Assembly: GCA_033239525.1 (NCBI GenBank)
Contig: BSYO01000020.1
Coordinates: 11,596,308-11,660,307 of the forward strand
Direction of reading: 5' to 3'
Length of the DNA stretch: 64,000 nt
Origin: Nepenthes gracilis
Lineage: Eukaryota > Streptophyta > Magnoliopsida > Caryophyllales > Nepenthaceae
The stretch's first letter is position 1. Each line of letters begins with the position of its first letter. Below, in pieces: positions 35,252 through 47,559 of this stretch. The position numbers were made by a program, and so were the translations under genes. The notes beneath the pieces are model-generated. The model saw nothing but the letters and a program-made list of their open reading frames with translations, did not search any database and had not been told where the DNA came from.

Positions 35252-36060
35252 TCAAAAAAGGATGTTTCATCCTAGATTATACAACAATATTTTGACCCCA
35301 TGCAAGATTAGCGACAAAAATAGTATAAACTTAAATATTCAATACACGTAATGAATATTTATTTTTAGATGCCAACAATAATAATAAGTATAAAAATATA
35401 CGATAATAAGCAATAATAAAAAAGATAATTTTAGTGATGAAGGAAAAATTCGTTACCCACAGTAATTGAGAAAAACCTTCCGGGGTTCAACGGACAGAGA
35501 AGATATCCACTATGAAAATCAACGTATAGATCAAGTGGCAAAGACGCGTTAACCTAGTCGACTTACTCCCGCCTTGAAATCCCTATCAAGGAACTCCTTA
35601 AATTTGCCCATGATAATAAAATCGTATATCTTCTGGTCTTCACGTCAATCTTCTCTATTGGACCGCTTGAAGTAGTGAACACGATCGAATCTCCTTCTTT
35701 ACAATTCCCACATTGCCAATGAAGGTACAATGGTAGGAGTATTAAATCAGTAGAGAGAAATAGTGAGAAAACCCGTTATAACATAAAGCACAACGATGTA
35801 GTTTCGGTTTCCTCAAATTGGGGCAAAAATAATGAAGTAAAAGAAGACTTTCTCTCAAGAGGGGCACTCCAAAGTGCAGCCATTCACCCTTAGGGTAACT
35901 GAAAATACAGAGAATCTTTATAGAGGGCTCAAAAAATAGGTTTAAAAATTCTACCCGTTACCGTGACGCTCAAGCGCAGCTCAAGCATTGGGTGAGCACA
36001 CTGAGGGTTTCAGAGAAAACCCCACTAGCGTGCCAGCATGAAGGAGGTGAGAAGCGAGTA
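35252..36060 (-). repeat. 5' LTR of the copia remnant
   Basis: About 810 bp. It matches the 3' LTR over most of its length and has an extra ~45 bp GC-richer insert near 35965-36030. The end next to the primer-binding site is at about 35252. Confidence 0.75.
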
Positions 36061-36635
36061 GAGTGTTTATGGAATTTACGCTCGAGCGCACAGCTGGCGC
36101 ACAGGTTCTTGATTTGGGCTCAAGCAGATGGCGGGCCCACGGCAGGCGCGGGGCTTCTAGAATCAGGGCTCAAGTGGTTGGCGTGCACACGGCAGGCACA
36201 GTGCTCCTGGATCCCGAATCGGACAGCTACGAAAATATGATGATACAACATTTCGATAAAATACAACCCAACATCAACACATGATTACATATGGTTACAG
36301 AATATGTCAACCATAAAAATGACCCTAACAATAGCAAATTCTAGTAATTAGTTAATATAATCGAGTTTAAGATAAGTAAATTTGGGAACAATAGAGAATT
36401 GCTCATGATTGAGGGAAAATGAGGGTCATGCTCGCTACAGGCTTGAACACAGTAGATGGCGCAAATCCCGATAGCACCCGTGCTGGCTACAGGCTTGAGC
36501 GTGCATGGAGGCGCCAAATCCAATAGCTCTCAAGTTCGCTGCAGGCTCGAACGAATCAGGCAGTGCCAATTCCAGTGTTGGTGTGCCCGAAGCGATCTCG
36601 AAGGACGCTCGAGCACGAGTCTAAAATCGGGTACA
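36061..36635. other. Mixed DNA between copia remnant and element D; no gene seen
   Basis: GC-richer phrases such as 'gctcgagcgcacagctggcg' recall the GC patches of LTRs D and E. Two short open stretches on the plus strand are not coding in any recognisable way. Confidence 0.4.
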
Positions 36636-37412
36636 ATTCCTTCTAAAAATAGACAAAAATCATAAATAAAACCTGAATATTTCAACCTGTACAAGGCATT
36701 TTCAATAAATAGACCTCCAAAATTTATGTATCACCACATACACAACTCATACACATGATCAATTAAATGTCATATCATCTATGGCTCCAACACAGTTCTT
36801 ATAGCTACTACATTGGACCAAAAATAGAGATGCCACCTAAGAACCTTACACACAAACCTTACTTTACCTGCGGAAGCGTTCTATATCCATAAATAAGTTG
36901 CGGAAATATAACAACGATCCATAATATCAAATAACATGCTATGACACAATTTATTAGATAACATAAAACTTAACCAGCTATTTACATAACATTACGTCAA
37001 TCATATTTAGAATTCTAAGTCTTCAAAGTTCAATAGATCTCTTTTAACAAATCCCTCTCCTTACTTTATCTAATCGGGCGTCAATTTGTGAATCTTATCT
37101 GAAAGGAAGAAAAGTAAGGATATGCTAACAACTCAACAAGGGATATAAAATATTGAGAAGCATGCAACTTCATGTTCAAAACATAACGATACATATATAT
37201 ACATATAAACATATGCAAGAAAGAATGACAATTAATAAATTCTAAGACATGTATAAAAGTAAAACCTTTATAATGCCATTCAATCACTTCTATTTCCTTT
37301 CAGATTTCTTATCTTGTTAAATCATATAGAAAACTTGTTCTTAACTTCTTTTTTTCTTAAGGAATTCTACTCTTAAATCCATAATTTCTATAGTTCTCAT
37401 TCCGGAAGAACG

Positions 37413-37515
37413 ATCCATAGCCGAAGCCCATAGCTGAGGCCCGTGGGCGAAACCCGTGGCCAATGCCAATAGCTAAGGCCCATGGCCGAAACCCGTGGCC
37501 AAAGCTCATAGCTAA
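37413..37515. repeat. 13-bp tandem array in the 3' LTR of element D
   Basis: Eight consecutive 13-base units of the type 'aagcccatagcta', 'aggcccgtggccg', 'aaacccgtggcca'. Three variants alternate, giving a 39-bp higher-order unit. The paired array is at 42318-42460. Confidence 0.85.
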
Positions 37516-38327
37516 AGTGCAGAATATCTCATTTCTTATCCTTATTCATAAGTCATACAATTTCATATTCTTAAAAGTTAAGCTTTCGTATAACTTCAAT
37601 CATATGCATAACATAGTTTGAGGCTTAGAAAATCTTACCATTTGAGCCAAGCATCATTTCAAAGTCTCTAATCACCAATTCCTTCAAAAATAAATCATTC
37701 ATATTTTTTGGCACATATACAATGCAATTCATTTAACATATATGCGGTCAAACCTTATTATTCACGTCCGTCAATATTCGAAAAAGTGCAATTAGACCCA
37801 TATACATGGATGCAACTTAATTAACAATTAAACAATGCCAAATTTATGCAAAATATCATTCAATGTCCTCAGGTGAACAGTACCCGCGTGAACAGTGCAC
37901 GTAAATAGTGCCTGATTGTGCATATCAATTAATTCTCAGAATTTTAAACATCCAATGGATAAATTATCAAACCCAAAACATGGGTAATCATAATCCTAAG
38001 TTAATTTATGCATCAAACTGCAAATCGAAGCTTAAACGGGGTCAAGGCACGGGTCTAGTGTTTTGCGAACGAAAATCTACCTAAAACAACCAATTCGGGT
38101 AAATAATCAATAAATTAACTTATATAGGATATGGGTAACAATATTCTAGTCTCAATTTATACAAAAGCCTAAAAAATTGGAGGGCGAAATCATTTCGGCG
38201 CAGGTGAATAGTACATGCACATGGGATAGGGTTTCGGTCGCGTAAAAATATTATAAAAACAATGAATCAAATAGTGAAATTGAAGTATCTTCATACTTAG
38301 GTCATGGGTAATACAAAATATAAATTA

Positions 38328-38355
38328 TTCGGGTATCGGAATGAGGATACCCGAA
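38328..38355. other. Perfect hairpin in LTR D
   Basis: Arms TTCGGGTATC and GATACCCGAA with an 8-base loop. The same core (TGGGTATC, 8-base loop, GATACCCA) is found in LTR F at 21745-21768. Confidence 0.8.
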
Positions 38356-38961
38356 AAAAACGAAATGAACGTGCATAAAAATAAAAAATGAGAATATGGG
38401 TGCACTTACCTCAATTCGATCTATCACCTTTCTAACTAGCTCTCGGACGGATTTAGACTCAAGAGCCTCATTCTCCATCTTCTCTCTCTTTCCCTTCTCC
38501 CTCTCTCTCTTATTTCTCCTGGAATGCCCAAAAATGGCGGAGAAAGCACCACGGCGCTCATATTCGGTGGGCCAGTGCTCGAGCGGGCGACGAGCGTGTA
38601 TCGGGCGCCCATACATTGGAATCGAGCGCATCGGTCATGGGTCAAGCCCTGCGCCGATTTGCAGCTCGAAAATTTCACATTTTTGCCATCCATGACCCAT
38701 GTTGACCTTTCTAACTCAATATTTTATATCTTTGGACTCTAATTTTGATTATATTAACTTAATAAGTCATAATTATCATGCTTTAAAATTTAAATCTTAT
38801 TTATAGATTAACTTTTTACTATTTATAATGCCAGTTTTCGATTTACCAATTCCGGGTCTCTGGACTTTTCAATCCAAAATTTTCCATATCCTTTAACCTC
38901 GATTCACTTACTTTGATTTAATTACTCATATTTACTATATTTTGGAAACCAAGACATTACA

Positions 38962-41428
38962 ATCCCCCAACTTATAGAAATTTTATCATTGAAATTTGAC
39001 GAACCTTTAAATTCAACAATTAGGGAAAAGTCTTTCCAGAATTCCTTCTTCATATTCTTATGCCACATCCATGATCAAATGACCTATCCAAAAGACCTGA
39101 TTATAAGACAAATTTCTATTCTCCCACAATGCTAAGTTCAATCATGTGCTTATTTCCTTAATTATTAATGCATAAGATGTTTCATGATAATCCATAAAAT
39201 TTGAAGGCAACCCATATCGACTATTTCCCTGACTTAATTCAAAACCTCAAGTGAGCCAATGAACTTCTATTTTAGTTCATCCTAAGCCTTGAAAATGATC
39301 GACCACATGAAACCTCAATCTTATTCTAAAATATCTGGGCCATGGGTCTACGTGCTACTGCTGCGCTATTCTGATTGACCATTTACTTATACATTAAGAT
39401 GGACTATAATTCTTATCCATTGATTCATCGGACACCTAGATTACAGAGTAACTATATATCTAAGAAAATTCCAAATATATCAATACATTTGAGGCAAAAC
39501 ACATAATCTTCAAATTACATCCAACATAGAAAACATGATCAAAGCAATCATCCCAAAATTTCTATACAGCATCAAGTTACTACCAAAACCTCGAAACCCG
39601 AATTCTTAATGACTTCTCTTTCAAATTACCAACACCTCAGCTGTTCTAACAACTCGAAGCAAAATCACAAGGATTTCTCTTCTCATAATTCCTCAACTAT
39701 TCAACTCTTAATACAATTCTGTCTCCCAAATCAAAACACGGCATCCTGATAGCCCAGACATTTAAAACCTACTCATGGTTCAACCTTCAAAAGTCTTAGA
39801 AAACATCGAAATCATCTTAAATCTAAAGACTCTCAATTGCTAATTCCAACCCATGATTGGGGCAATTTCAATCATGGGCTTCTCCCCAACCTTTTTCAAG
39901 GGAAACCACCCACACACAAGATGCAGGAAAGGTATAATCCCAAACATTCTCCAAACGTACTACATTCAACCGCAACATGCTTGATTCATCAAGGTCAATC
40001 CAAACGACATGGTCGTCAATTTACCATTTAATCCTTGGAAGCCATTCCCATCTGACTCACTCCAATGGATACCATTTGCTACTAAGTCTTGCGCCCTACG
40101 AACATTATAAAATTCCTCGATGGCACTTAACAAATATCTTATCATATTAAATTGTGGCCAAGGAAACTACGTACCCACACTACATCATTCGGTCCTTCCT
40201 AATTAGCCATCTCTTAATCTCTATAGGGCCACAATCAAGCTATCGAAGAATCTGCATGCCTAAACAATATCTTTCTTTACTGACCCTCATACTCTAGCCC
40301 CAAACAAACACACGGCTAACGACCTTCCTAAACCATAATATAGTTCCTAAACGGAATTCACACTTACTGTGATTTCCTTGGATTCAACAATGGGGCCTTC
40401 ATAACAACAGTCCAAACACGGCCGAAAGATTCAACCCATAATAATCACAAGTATGCCAATAAATCTACAAACCCAAACACCATTGCCTGGATTCATCACA
40501 ACCGTTTCTAAACTCCTGAATGTTGCTACTGAGATAACCCCTATTTGTTCTTAATCGATTACATTCGGCTACAGACTGGCCATCGAAAGCTCCACACCTC
40601 CACCCTACCCGAGGAATGCAGACAATCTCTAATCATATGGTCGAACTGTCCCTAAATTGAGACATACTGTTAAAATCCCATTGAAACAACATATTCATCC
40701 ATAGAGCATTTCCAACACCTCACACGATATCTCTTATCCTCAGGGTCTATGATTCTTTACATGACAACTACCTAAGGACGACTTCACCTCCTACCTAACA
40801 TAGGAACATTTTACTTTATCTTCCTTCGAACATTGGATATGTCATTGCCTTCTCAATCCACATGATTCATATCGCAATCACTATAGGATCCGAACTACCG
40901 AGAAGTCCAAGTACTCAATTATTACTAGGTCGATTGTAGACCGACATCCTTGAATTTGTTATACCAGAATTAACTCTAAGTTATCTTAACCTTGAGCTAT
41001 TGATTCTACCTCATCCATCATACTTGCAAGGTTAATCAGGCATCCCTTCTTAGTGAATTATTAATTAGAGGACCTTAACCAAGAACAGATGAAGTCTAAG
41101 CTTCAAACCTAAACCGATTAACCTAGACGATCGACTACTGCCACGAATAGACCTTCACCTAAGAGCCATAGCGGCTACTAATAATCTATTTGAAGGCAAC
41201 AATGTGGTTAAACTATTCTTAGGCCACTATCTAGGACGCAGGAGCTAGATAATCAAACTCATCCTTTATTTCTAACTTAGTTCAAGTCTAAGCTAGCCAA
41301 CCGGAATAATTAGGGTTATCTAATCTAACTTAATTTACCCTATGCCTACATCTACTTATCCAATCGATCCTAAATTTCTGCATACGATTTAAATCAATCA
41401 TAAGTTATATTTTTTCTTTGATACCATC
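38962..41428 (-). other. Internal region of element D, without genes
   Basis: About 2.5 kb of unremarkable composition. No open frame longer than about 65 codons and no retroelement protein motif in either strand. The primer-binding site lies at its right end and the polypurine tract at its left end. Confidence 0.7.
41416..41428 (-). promoter_or_regulatory. Primer-binding site of element D
   Basis: Minus strand TGGTATCAAAG, one to three bases after the LTR end. It differs at one position from the common plant PBS complementary to initiator tRNA-Met. Confidence 0.75.
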
Positions 41429-43173
41429 TGTGACGGAACGGGTCATTTTTTTTTCTAATGATCTCTGTCAATAATTATACTTAACCAAAATAGAAATTAA
41501 CACACTTTTATTCAATAATACTCTACTTAATTGCTGTAGAAAATCAAGTGGAGTTCCTTCTAAAAATAGACAAAAACCATACATAAAACCTGAATATTTC
41601 AACTTGTACAAGATATTTTCAATAAATAGACCTCTAAAATTTATCCATCACCACATACACAACTCATATACAGGATCAATCAAATATCATATCATCCATG
41701 GCTCCAATACAGTGCTCACAACTACCATATTGGACCAAAAATAGAAATGACATCTAGAAAACTTATACAAAAACCTAACTCATACATGTGGAAGCGTTCT
41801 ATATCTATAAATAAGCTGCGAAAGTATAACAATAAATCATAATATCAAATAACATGCTACGACACAATTTATTACATAACATAAAATTTAACCAGCTATT
41901 TACATAACATTACATCAATCATATTTAAAATTCTAAGTCTTCAAAGTCTAATAGATCTCTTCTAACAAATCCATCTCCTTGCCCTATCTAATAGTTTGCG
42001 AATCTCATCTAAAAGGAATAAAAAATAAGGGTAAGCTAACAGCTCAGCATGACACAAAATATTGAGAAGCATGCAACTTCATGTTCAAAATATAACGATA
42101 CAAATATATACAAACATATATGGGAAAGAATGACAATTAATAAATCCTAAGATATGCATAAAAGTAAACCTCGAGTGATACCATTCAATCACTTCTGTTT
42201 TCTTTTAGATTTCTTATCTTATCAGATTATATAGAAAATTTATTCTTAACTTCTTATTTTTTTAGAAAATTCTGCTCTTAAACCCAAAATTTTTATAGTT
42301 CTTACTCCAAGAGAACGATCCATAACTAAAACTCATAGCTAAGGCCTGTGGTCGAAACCCGTGGCCAAAGCCCATAACTAAGGCCCATAGCCGAAACCCG
42401 TAACCAAAGCCCATAGTTAAGGCTCGTGGTCGAAACTTGTGGCCGAAACTCGTGGCCAAAGTGCAGAATATCCCCTTTCTTATCATTGTTCATAAGTCAT
42501 ATAATTTCATATTCTTAGAAGTTAAACCTCCACATAACTTCCATTACATGCATAACATAGTTTAAGACTTAGAAAATCTTACTATTTGAGCCAATCATCA
42601 TTTTAAAGTCTTCGATCATGAATTCCTTCATAAACAAATCATACATATTTTCCGGCACGTATACAATTCAATTTATTTAATATACATGCGGTCAAACATT
42701 ATTATTCACGTCCTTCAATATTCCAAAATGTGAAATTAGACCCACATACATGGATGAAATTCAATTAATAATTAAACAAAGCAGAATTTATGCAAAATAT
42801 CGTTCAATGTCCTCAGGTGAACAGAACCACGTGGGACAGTGCATATGAAGAGTGCCTGATCACACATATCAGTTAATTTTCAAACTTTTGGACATCAAAT
42901 TGGTAAATTATCAAACCCAAGACATGGATAATTCTAATCCTAAGTTAATTTATGCATCAAAATCCAAATCGAAGTTTAAACAGAGTCCAGGCATGTGAAC
43001 GGAAATCCACATAAAACTACCGAATCGGGTATCTAATCGATAAATTAACTTTTCTAGGATATGTGTAACGATATTCTAGTCTCAATTTAAATAAAAAATC
43101 TAAAAATCGGTGGGCCAAACTCATTCGAGCACAGGTGAACAGTACACGCGCACGGGATAGGGTTTCGATCCCA
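41429..43173 (-). repeat. 5' LTR of element D, truncated by element B
   Basis: Matches 36636-38240. Its outer part (the counterpart of 38240-38961) is missing because element B begins at 43177. It contains a longer 13-bp array (42318-42460). Confidence 0.85.
42318..42460. repeat. 13-bp tandem array in the 5' LTR of element D
   Basis: About eleven 13-base units of the same three variants as in the 3' LTR, but a different number of copies. The 39-bp super-unit keeps the minus strand open over 42262-42486 (repeats such as ALVMGFGHGFRPQ). This is a chance consequence of the period. Confidence 0.85.
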
Positions 43174-43176
43174 TCA

Positions 43177-44469
43177 TGAACATACTGGAGGTCGTAAATC
43201 CTCACCAAGATGGGGGCTAGTGATGGGTACACCAAAATGGGCCATCAAGGAGAAGTCAACGGAAGCCTGTGAAGGCCAACCAACGTTCCCCGACGGCCCA
43301 CTAAGGAGATAGGCCCGTAAACCGAAAGGCCCAAGCGATTTGTCAACGCTGGCGCCACCGGCCCAGCGGCTAACTAGTTTAAAAACGGTCAACTCGGGCG
43401 CCGATCGATTTGTCGGGCCTGCAGGCTTTGCAACAGCGACGGGCTCGCTCCATTATGGCCCACGGCCCATCGATGATGGTCGCCCGCCGCCTCCACGAGG
43501 GCGATCGACACTGATGGTCAACTCAGACGCCGACCGTCCGCTTTTACGCATCGGGCCCTAAAATCGCCTCTTTCTATAAAATGGGCCGACTCACTTGGTG
43601 CCCATAGTCCAAATGAAGGCTACTAATGCGTGACGCACAAAAATTTCAAGAGTTCTAGGGCATGCACTCACGATGGAGAAGGGCACCGGGAACTCCGCAA
43701 CGCATTTAATGCGTCGCGTGAGACACGCACAGAGGCGGAAAGGCTAGCCACCAGGGGCATGGCCGCACAACACCAACGCCACTCGCGCTTCCGCCGCAGT
43801 GGCCAACCACTCCCCGCAGAGGGAGGAGCTAACATGACAAACGGCACTCCAAGAACGTGCCGACCACAAGAATCGGGCAGCCGGCGTGACTAAAGCAGTC
43901 CACGCATAAATGACTGGATGCGCAGGGGCTCAACAATCACCACCTGGTGCCTAAGGATCCAACATGGTGAGGGAGAAGAACCCTCACGCCCACAGAGAAA
44001 GGGGGCTTTTCGAGATCTTCCTAAGCATCTTACACTCTTCTACTTTCTTTCAAGAACTAAAAAGACAAACCGCATTGATCTCTGCTCCTTGAGTAAACTC
44101 CTGAATCGCACGAGCTCGTCCCTCAGCCTATGGGATACCTAAGCACGATCGAACTCAAGGCAACGAACGGGCCGATACACGCTGTTTTCCGCCTTCCCAC
44201 CATCCATACGAGGAAGGACCTGCTCCTTCGACGTCCGGAACTAAACACTCTTCACTCTTCTCTCTCCTCTCATTGCTCTTTCTATCTTTCAGCCTTCCAT
44301 CGAGGGTCGCTTTGTTTACTAACTGAAAGGCTGGGAGTGTTTCGGTGGATTAATTCCCGCTGTGAACGCTGACCTCTTGTTTGCTTTAGTGGTGTGTGGT
44401 TCGCACTTGGGTGAACGAGGCCGATCGGGCCCACGAAGAATCCAACCCGCTCAAGCCTGGATCCGACGA
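43177..44469 (+). repeat. 5' LTR of element B
   Basis: Starts TGAACATACTGG after 'cccatca' and matches 52578-53858 over its whole length. The inner end is inferred near 44469, where 'ggcaccatcgactgggaca' (a likely primer-binding region) begins. Confidence 0.85.
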
Positions 44470-44514
44470 GGGCACCATCGACTGGGACAGTCGCCTTCAC
44501 CGCAAATCTTAAGC

Positions 44515-45245
44515 CGCCCTCTACCGGCCCAAGTTGAAAATGCCGCCCCTCGACTTATACGATGAGGCGGTGATCCTATTGACCACCGGATCACTTCGCA
44601 CTCCATCTAAGTCTTAAGGGTTAGAGGACTCAGAATGTGCCGTTGTTTTCCACTCACCCCGAAGGGAGACGCTTAAACTGGTTTCACCATCTCCCTTCGT
44701 GCACGATCGCCAGCCTTCCGTGAACCTGCTGCACTTTCCCCGCCCAAGATGCATCAAGCGGAGCGGAAGAGAAACGTGGCACCTCTCCCACATAAACGGT
44801 AAACCGAGAGAGAACCCACGCGCCTCTCGGATCGCTCCGTGGTCGGGCAGGAGGATTCCCAGATCACCGAGGAGATGAAGTCGCCTTCATCTCAAAGGTT
44901 GACTTACGGTGACTTTTCAAGCACCTCGCCCACAAAAATCCTCGAGACTTTTCATGAGATGAATCCATCACTGTGGCCTACGCAGCACGGGAGGAGGCCA
45001 ATGAGGCAAAACGCCTCGAGAGGGCTGATCGACTCGGCCGCTCCCCTCGGTGATGAGAAAAGAAAATACAATCATGTGGAACACTCCCGCCAAACAACGA
45101 CTGACCGGGTCCCCGAACGCAGACTACGGGCCCACCACCTTCACGCCTCGACTGCACACACGCTCCAATTTTCTAATGAAGATCCGCGAGAAAATTTTTG
45201 AAGTTGCCAAAGGCGCCAAGAAGGACTCAAAATCGGCCTAAGTAT
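44515..45245 (+). pseudogene. gag remnant of element B
   Basis: Matches the element A gag on the minus strand. Readable pieces are GGDPIDH (about 44565-44585), FPLTPKGDA (about 44653-44680), FSSTSPTKILETF (about 44916-44955), and an ENF/EVAKGAKKDSKS end (about 45187-45240). Frames shift between pieces. Confidence 0.7.
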
Positions 45246-45599
45246 CATGGACTTCCACCGCTCCGCCGCCATTCGATCAAGACCGTAAAGCGCCGCAGAA
45301 GGAAAGTGAGGACTTGATCCACAGAGGACACCTCACCCGGTTTGTCAAGGGGCCTGCATAACTCGGGAGCGCCAAACGAAGAAGGGCAGGAGCGAACGCC
45401 TCCAAACAGATTACAAGTGGGTGGTCAACATGATCAACGCCCGACTCCGTTTAGGGCCCAGATGACAACAAGGGGCAGAGGTCGAGAGGAAGAAGCAACG
45501 CATTTAAGACAACATCATTAGCTTTAGTGATTGTGACTAACCATGTAATCTCCCCATGTCATTCCTCTTGTAATCTCGGACTCGTTTCGGATGGTACGA

Positions 45600-45990
45600 C
45601 TACTACCGTGTGGGCGAGTCTTTATCGATAATGGAAGCTCTAAAGATTTGCTTTACTGACGCGTTCTTTAGACTAGGCCTAAGAAAGAATCAACTAAAAC
45701 CGTCAAGGACCTTTATCATGCCTTGACAATGAACCGTGCCCGCTCAAGGGACAACAACCTGAGGTCACCCCTGGCACTTACCCAAAACAACAAGTCGATG
45801 CTAACCTTTTCCTAGTGGTTGACTCCGCTCTCTCGCTTACAACGCCATATCATGTGCCATGCCTAACGCCGTTTGGGGCAATCACGTCAATTCCACATCT
45901 TAAAATGAAATTCCCTAACGCCTCAGGCCGAGAAGTCTCCGGGAGATCGTGTCATCTAAGCGGACTCGCTTACATGGCCTCAAATTGCCT
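45600..45990 (+). pseudogene. Protease-region remnant of element B
   Basis: Readable stretches are LEVTPGTYPKQQ-like (about 45760-45795) and FGAITSIPHLKMKFPNASG (about 45875-45930), which follow the aspartic protease core in Tat elements. The catalytic Asp region near 45620-45640 is not clean. Confidence 0.65.
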
Positions 45991-46299
45991 CGGCGAGTAA
46001 CTAACATGGCGGGAGAACTCGATCACCGAGACGAGACCACTTTGAACAAGCGCAGCCCGGTAGCCACGGATCTGGTCCTTTGGACCCAGGGAACCGGACA
46101 AGTGGCCCTGTGATTGGTGGCTTACTCACACGGGCCTTCTGCGCGATGAATCGATCACGCTCTCTTACGGGCGAACGCGGACCTTTTGCTTTCGACTCCA
46201 GCGATATGCCCGGGATTTCACTGAAGTGATGGTCCACAAACCGGGTTTTGATCCGCAAGCCGGCCAGCAGCAAACGGAGAACCACTCCGTCGAAAAACT

Positions 46300-46990
46300 G
46301 TCGCCATCCGAGAGGAGGTGAAGAAGTCTTTGGACGCAGGCTTCATTAGGACGCCCAGCATCTTGACTGGCTCAAACGCTGGTCCGGGTTAAAAAGAGCA
46401 ACGAAAAATGGCGATGCGCCGATTTTACCGACGCCAACAAGGCTTGTCCAAAGACGCCTTTCCCTTTGCCACGGATTGACCCGTTGGTTGATTCCACGGC
46501 CGCACGAGCCGCTAAGCTTCATGGACGCTTTTTATTCGGCTACAACCAGATCGAATGAGTCCGTAAGACGAGGAGCATACTCGTTCGGCGAAGGACCAGG
46601 CACCCTATTGCTATAGGTCATGCCCTTCTTCGGGTTAAAGAACGCTCGGAGCCACTTATCGCCTAGTGAACAAGATGTTCAAAAGCAATCGTCGCAACAT
46701 GGAGGTCTATATTGACGACATGCTTGGTCAAGAGCAGAAGTCACGCGACTCACGCACGTGACTGGGAGGAGTCATTTGGGGTGCTCCGCCAAGACCAAAT
46801 GAAGTTAAATCCAGCCAAGTGTGTCTCGGGCAACCTCAGGGAAGTTTTTGGCTTCATCCTCTCAACGAGGGATCGAGGAAAACCTTAAAAGATTAAGGCC
46901 TGGGCCGACATGGCTCCCGAATGATAAAAGATGTCCAAACATTAATCAAGGGCCGGGTCGCTTTGTCCCGGCTTCTCGCGAAGTCCGAAG
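46300..46990 (+). pseudogene. Reverse transcriptase remnant of element B
   Basis: VKKSNEKWRCADFTDANKAC near 46385-46450 and FPLPRIDPLVDST near 46460-46500 are N-terminal RT motifs. LVNKMFKS and MEVYIDDML near 46665-46725 keep the YxDD catalytic residues. SGKFLAS-like and later KPSQ/RRQ-type pieces follow. Several frameshifts disconnect them. Confidence 0.85.
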
Positions 46991-47480
46991 ACAAATACAC
47001 ACTCTTCTTTAAAGCCTAGAGAGGAACAAAGTCTAACGGATTCCAATGGACGTTTGACTCCACACCGGACTTCGATCAATAAGCGATATCCGGCCCCCAC
47101 CGGGTGCTGGCGCCACCCAAAGACGGGAGAGGAGCTGTACTTTACTTTGGCAGCGTGATCGGGAGGCATCCCCGCCTCCCGTCCTCGTGCGCCGGTGAGT
47201 CCGATGTCCAACAACCGTCCTCTACGTGAGCAAAACACCGACCGCCCGTAAACTCGCTACCCAAGCGTCTTGAAAAACGGCGTTGGCCCTCATATCTTCG
47301 CAAAACAGTTGAGGCCATACTTTCAGCGCACGATAGTGGTCCTTACGGACCGCCACCAAAGGCATACTCCAAAAGCCCCGTTTCGGGGCGATTGATAAAA
47401 TGGGCGATTGAATTGGGCGAGTTCGACATCGAAGTTTTGCCTGCACCCGCCCGTAAAGGCAGGCTCTAGCTGACTTCATC
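46990..47480 (+). pseudogene. First RNase H remnant of element B
   Basis: Readable pieces: VLKNGV near 47270, LRPYFQRTIVVLTDR near 47308-47352, and KWAIELGEFDIEVLP near 47398-47445, ending with the 'ADFI' stretch at about 47470. This is the usual end of the RNase H domain in Tat pol. Confidence 0.75.
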
Positions 47481-47559
47481 GTTGAGACCACTTCACCCAA
47501 ATCCAGAAGAAGAACCCAATGAAAATGAAGAACACCCGGTGGGGCCCTTAATGGGCGCT

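Larger units (their letters stand above)
33503..36060 (-). mobile_element. Short Sirevirus-like Ty1/copia remnant
   Basis: Two direct repeats (33503-34247 and 35252-36060) flank only 1 kb. Just inside the right repeat the minus strand reads TAGTATCAGAGACTC, close to the initiator-tRNA-Met primer-binding site (TGGTATCAGAGC). Just inside the left repeat the minus strand carries a series of GGGGGAG-type purine tracts (34248-34402). Multiple polypurine tracts are a hallmark of Sireviruses. An internal 100-codon stretch resembles a copia gag-pol junction. No protease, integrase or RT is present, so the element is a deletion derivative. Confidence 0.75.
36636..38961 (-). repeat. 3' LTR of element D
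   Basis: About 2.3 kb, ending at 38961 with TGTAATG (minus strand). It contains the 13-bp tandem array (37415-37515), a perfect 10-bp-arm hairpin (38328-38355), a CT-rich tract (38465-38515) and a GC patch (38560-38650). The first 1.6 kb match the other LTR closely. Confidence 0.85.
36636..43173 (-). mobile_element. Element D: non-coding (LARD-like) LTR retrotransposon
   Basis: Two long direct repeats flank 2.46 kb. At the right repeat's inner edge the minus strand reads ...GTCACA then GATGGTATCAAAG, an initiator-tRNA-Met type primer-binding site (41428-41416). At the left repeat's inner edge it reads AAGTTGGGGGAT then TGTAATG, a polypurine tract and LTR start (38961). The internal region has no long open frame and no recognisable gag or pol, so the element needed another element's proteins. 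The 3' LTR lacks about 125 bp at its far end, and the 5' LTR is cut by element B. Confidence 0.8.

Noticed and set aside
36990..37520. Regularly spaced repeats as a CRISPR array
   Set aside because: The 13-bp units are directly adjacent with no spacers, and the DNA is a plant LTR.
42262..42486. 74-codon minus-strand frame as a Gly/Phe-repeat peptide
   Set aside because: Product of the 39-bp super-unit in the LTR of element D; the paired LTR has a different copy number and no such frame.
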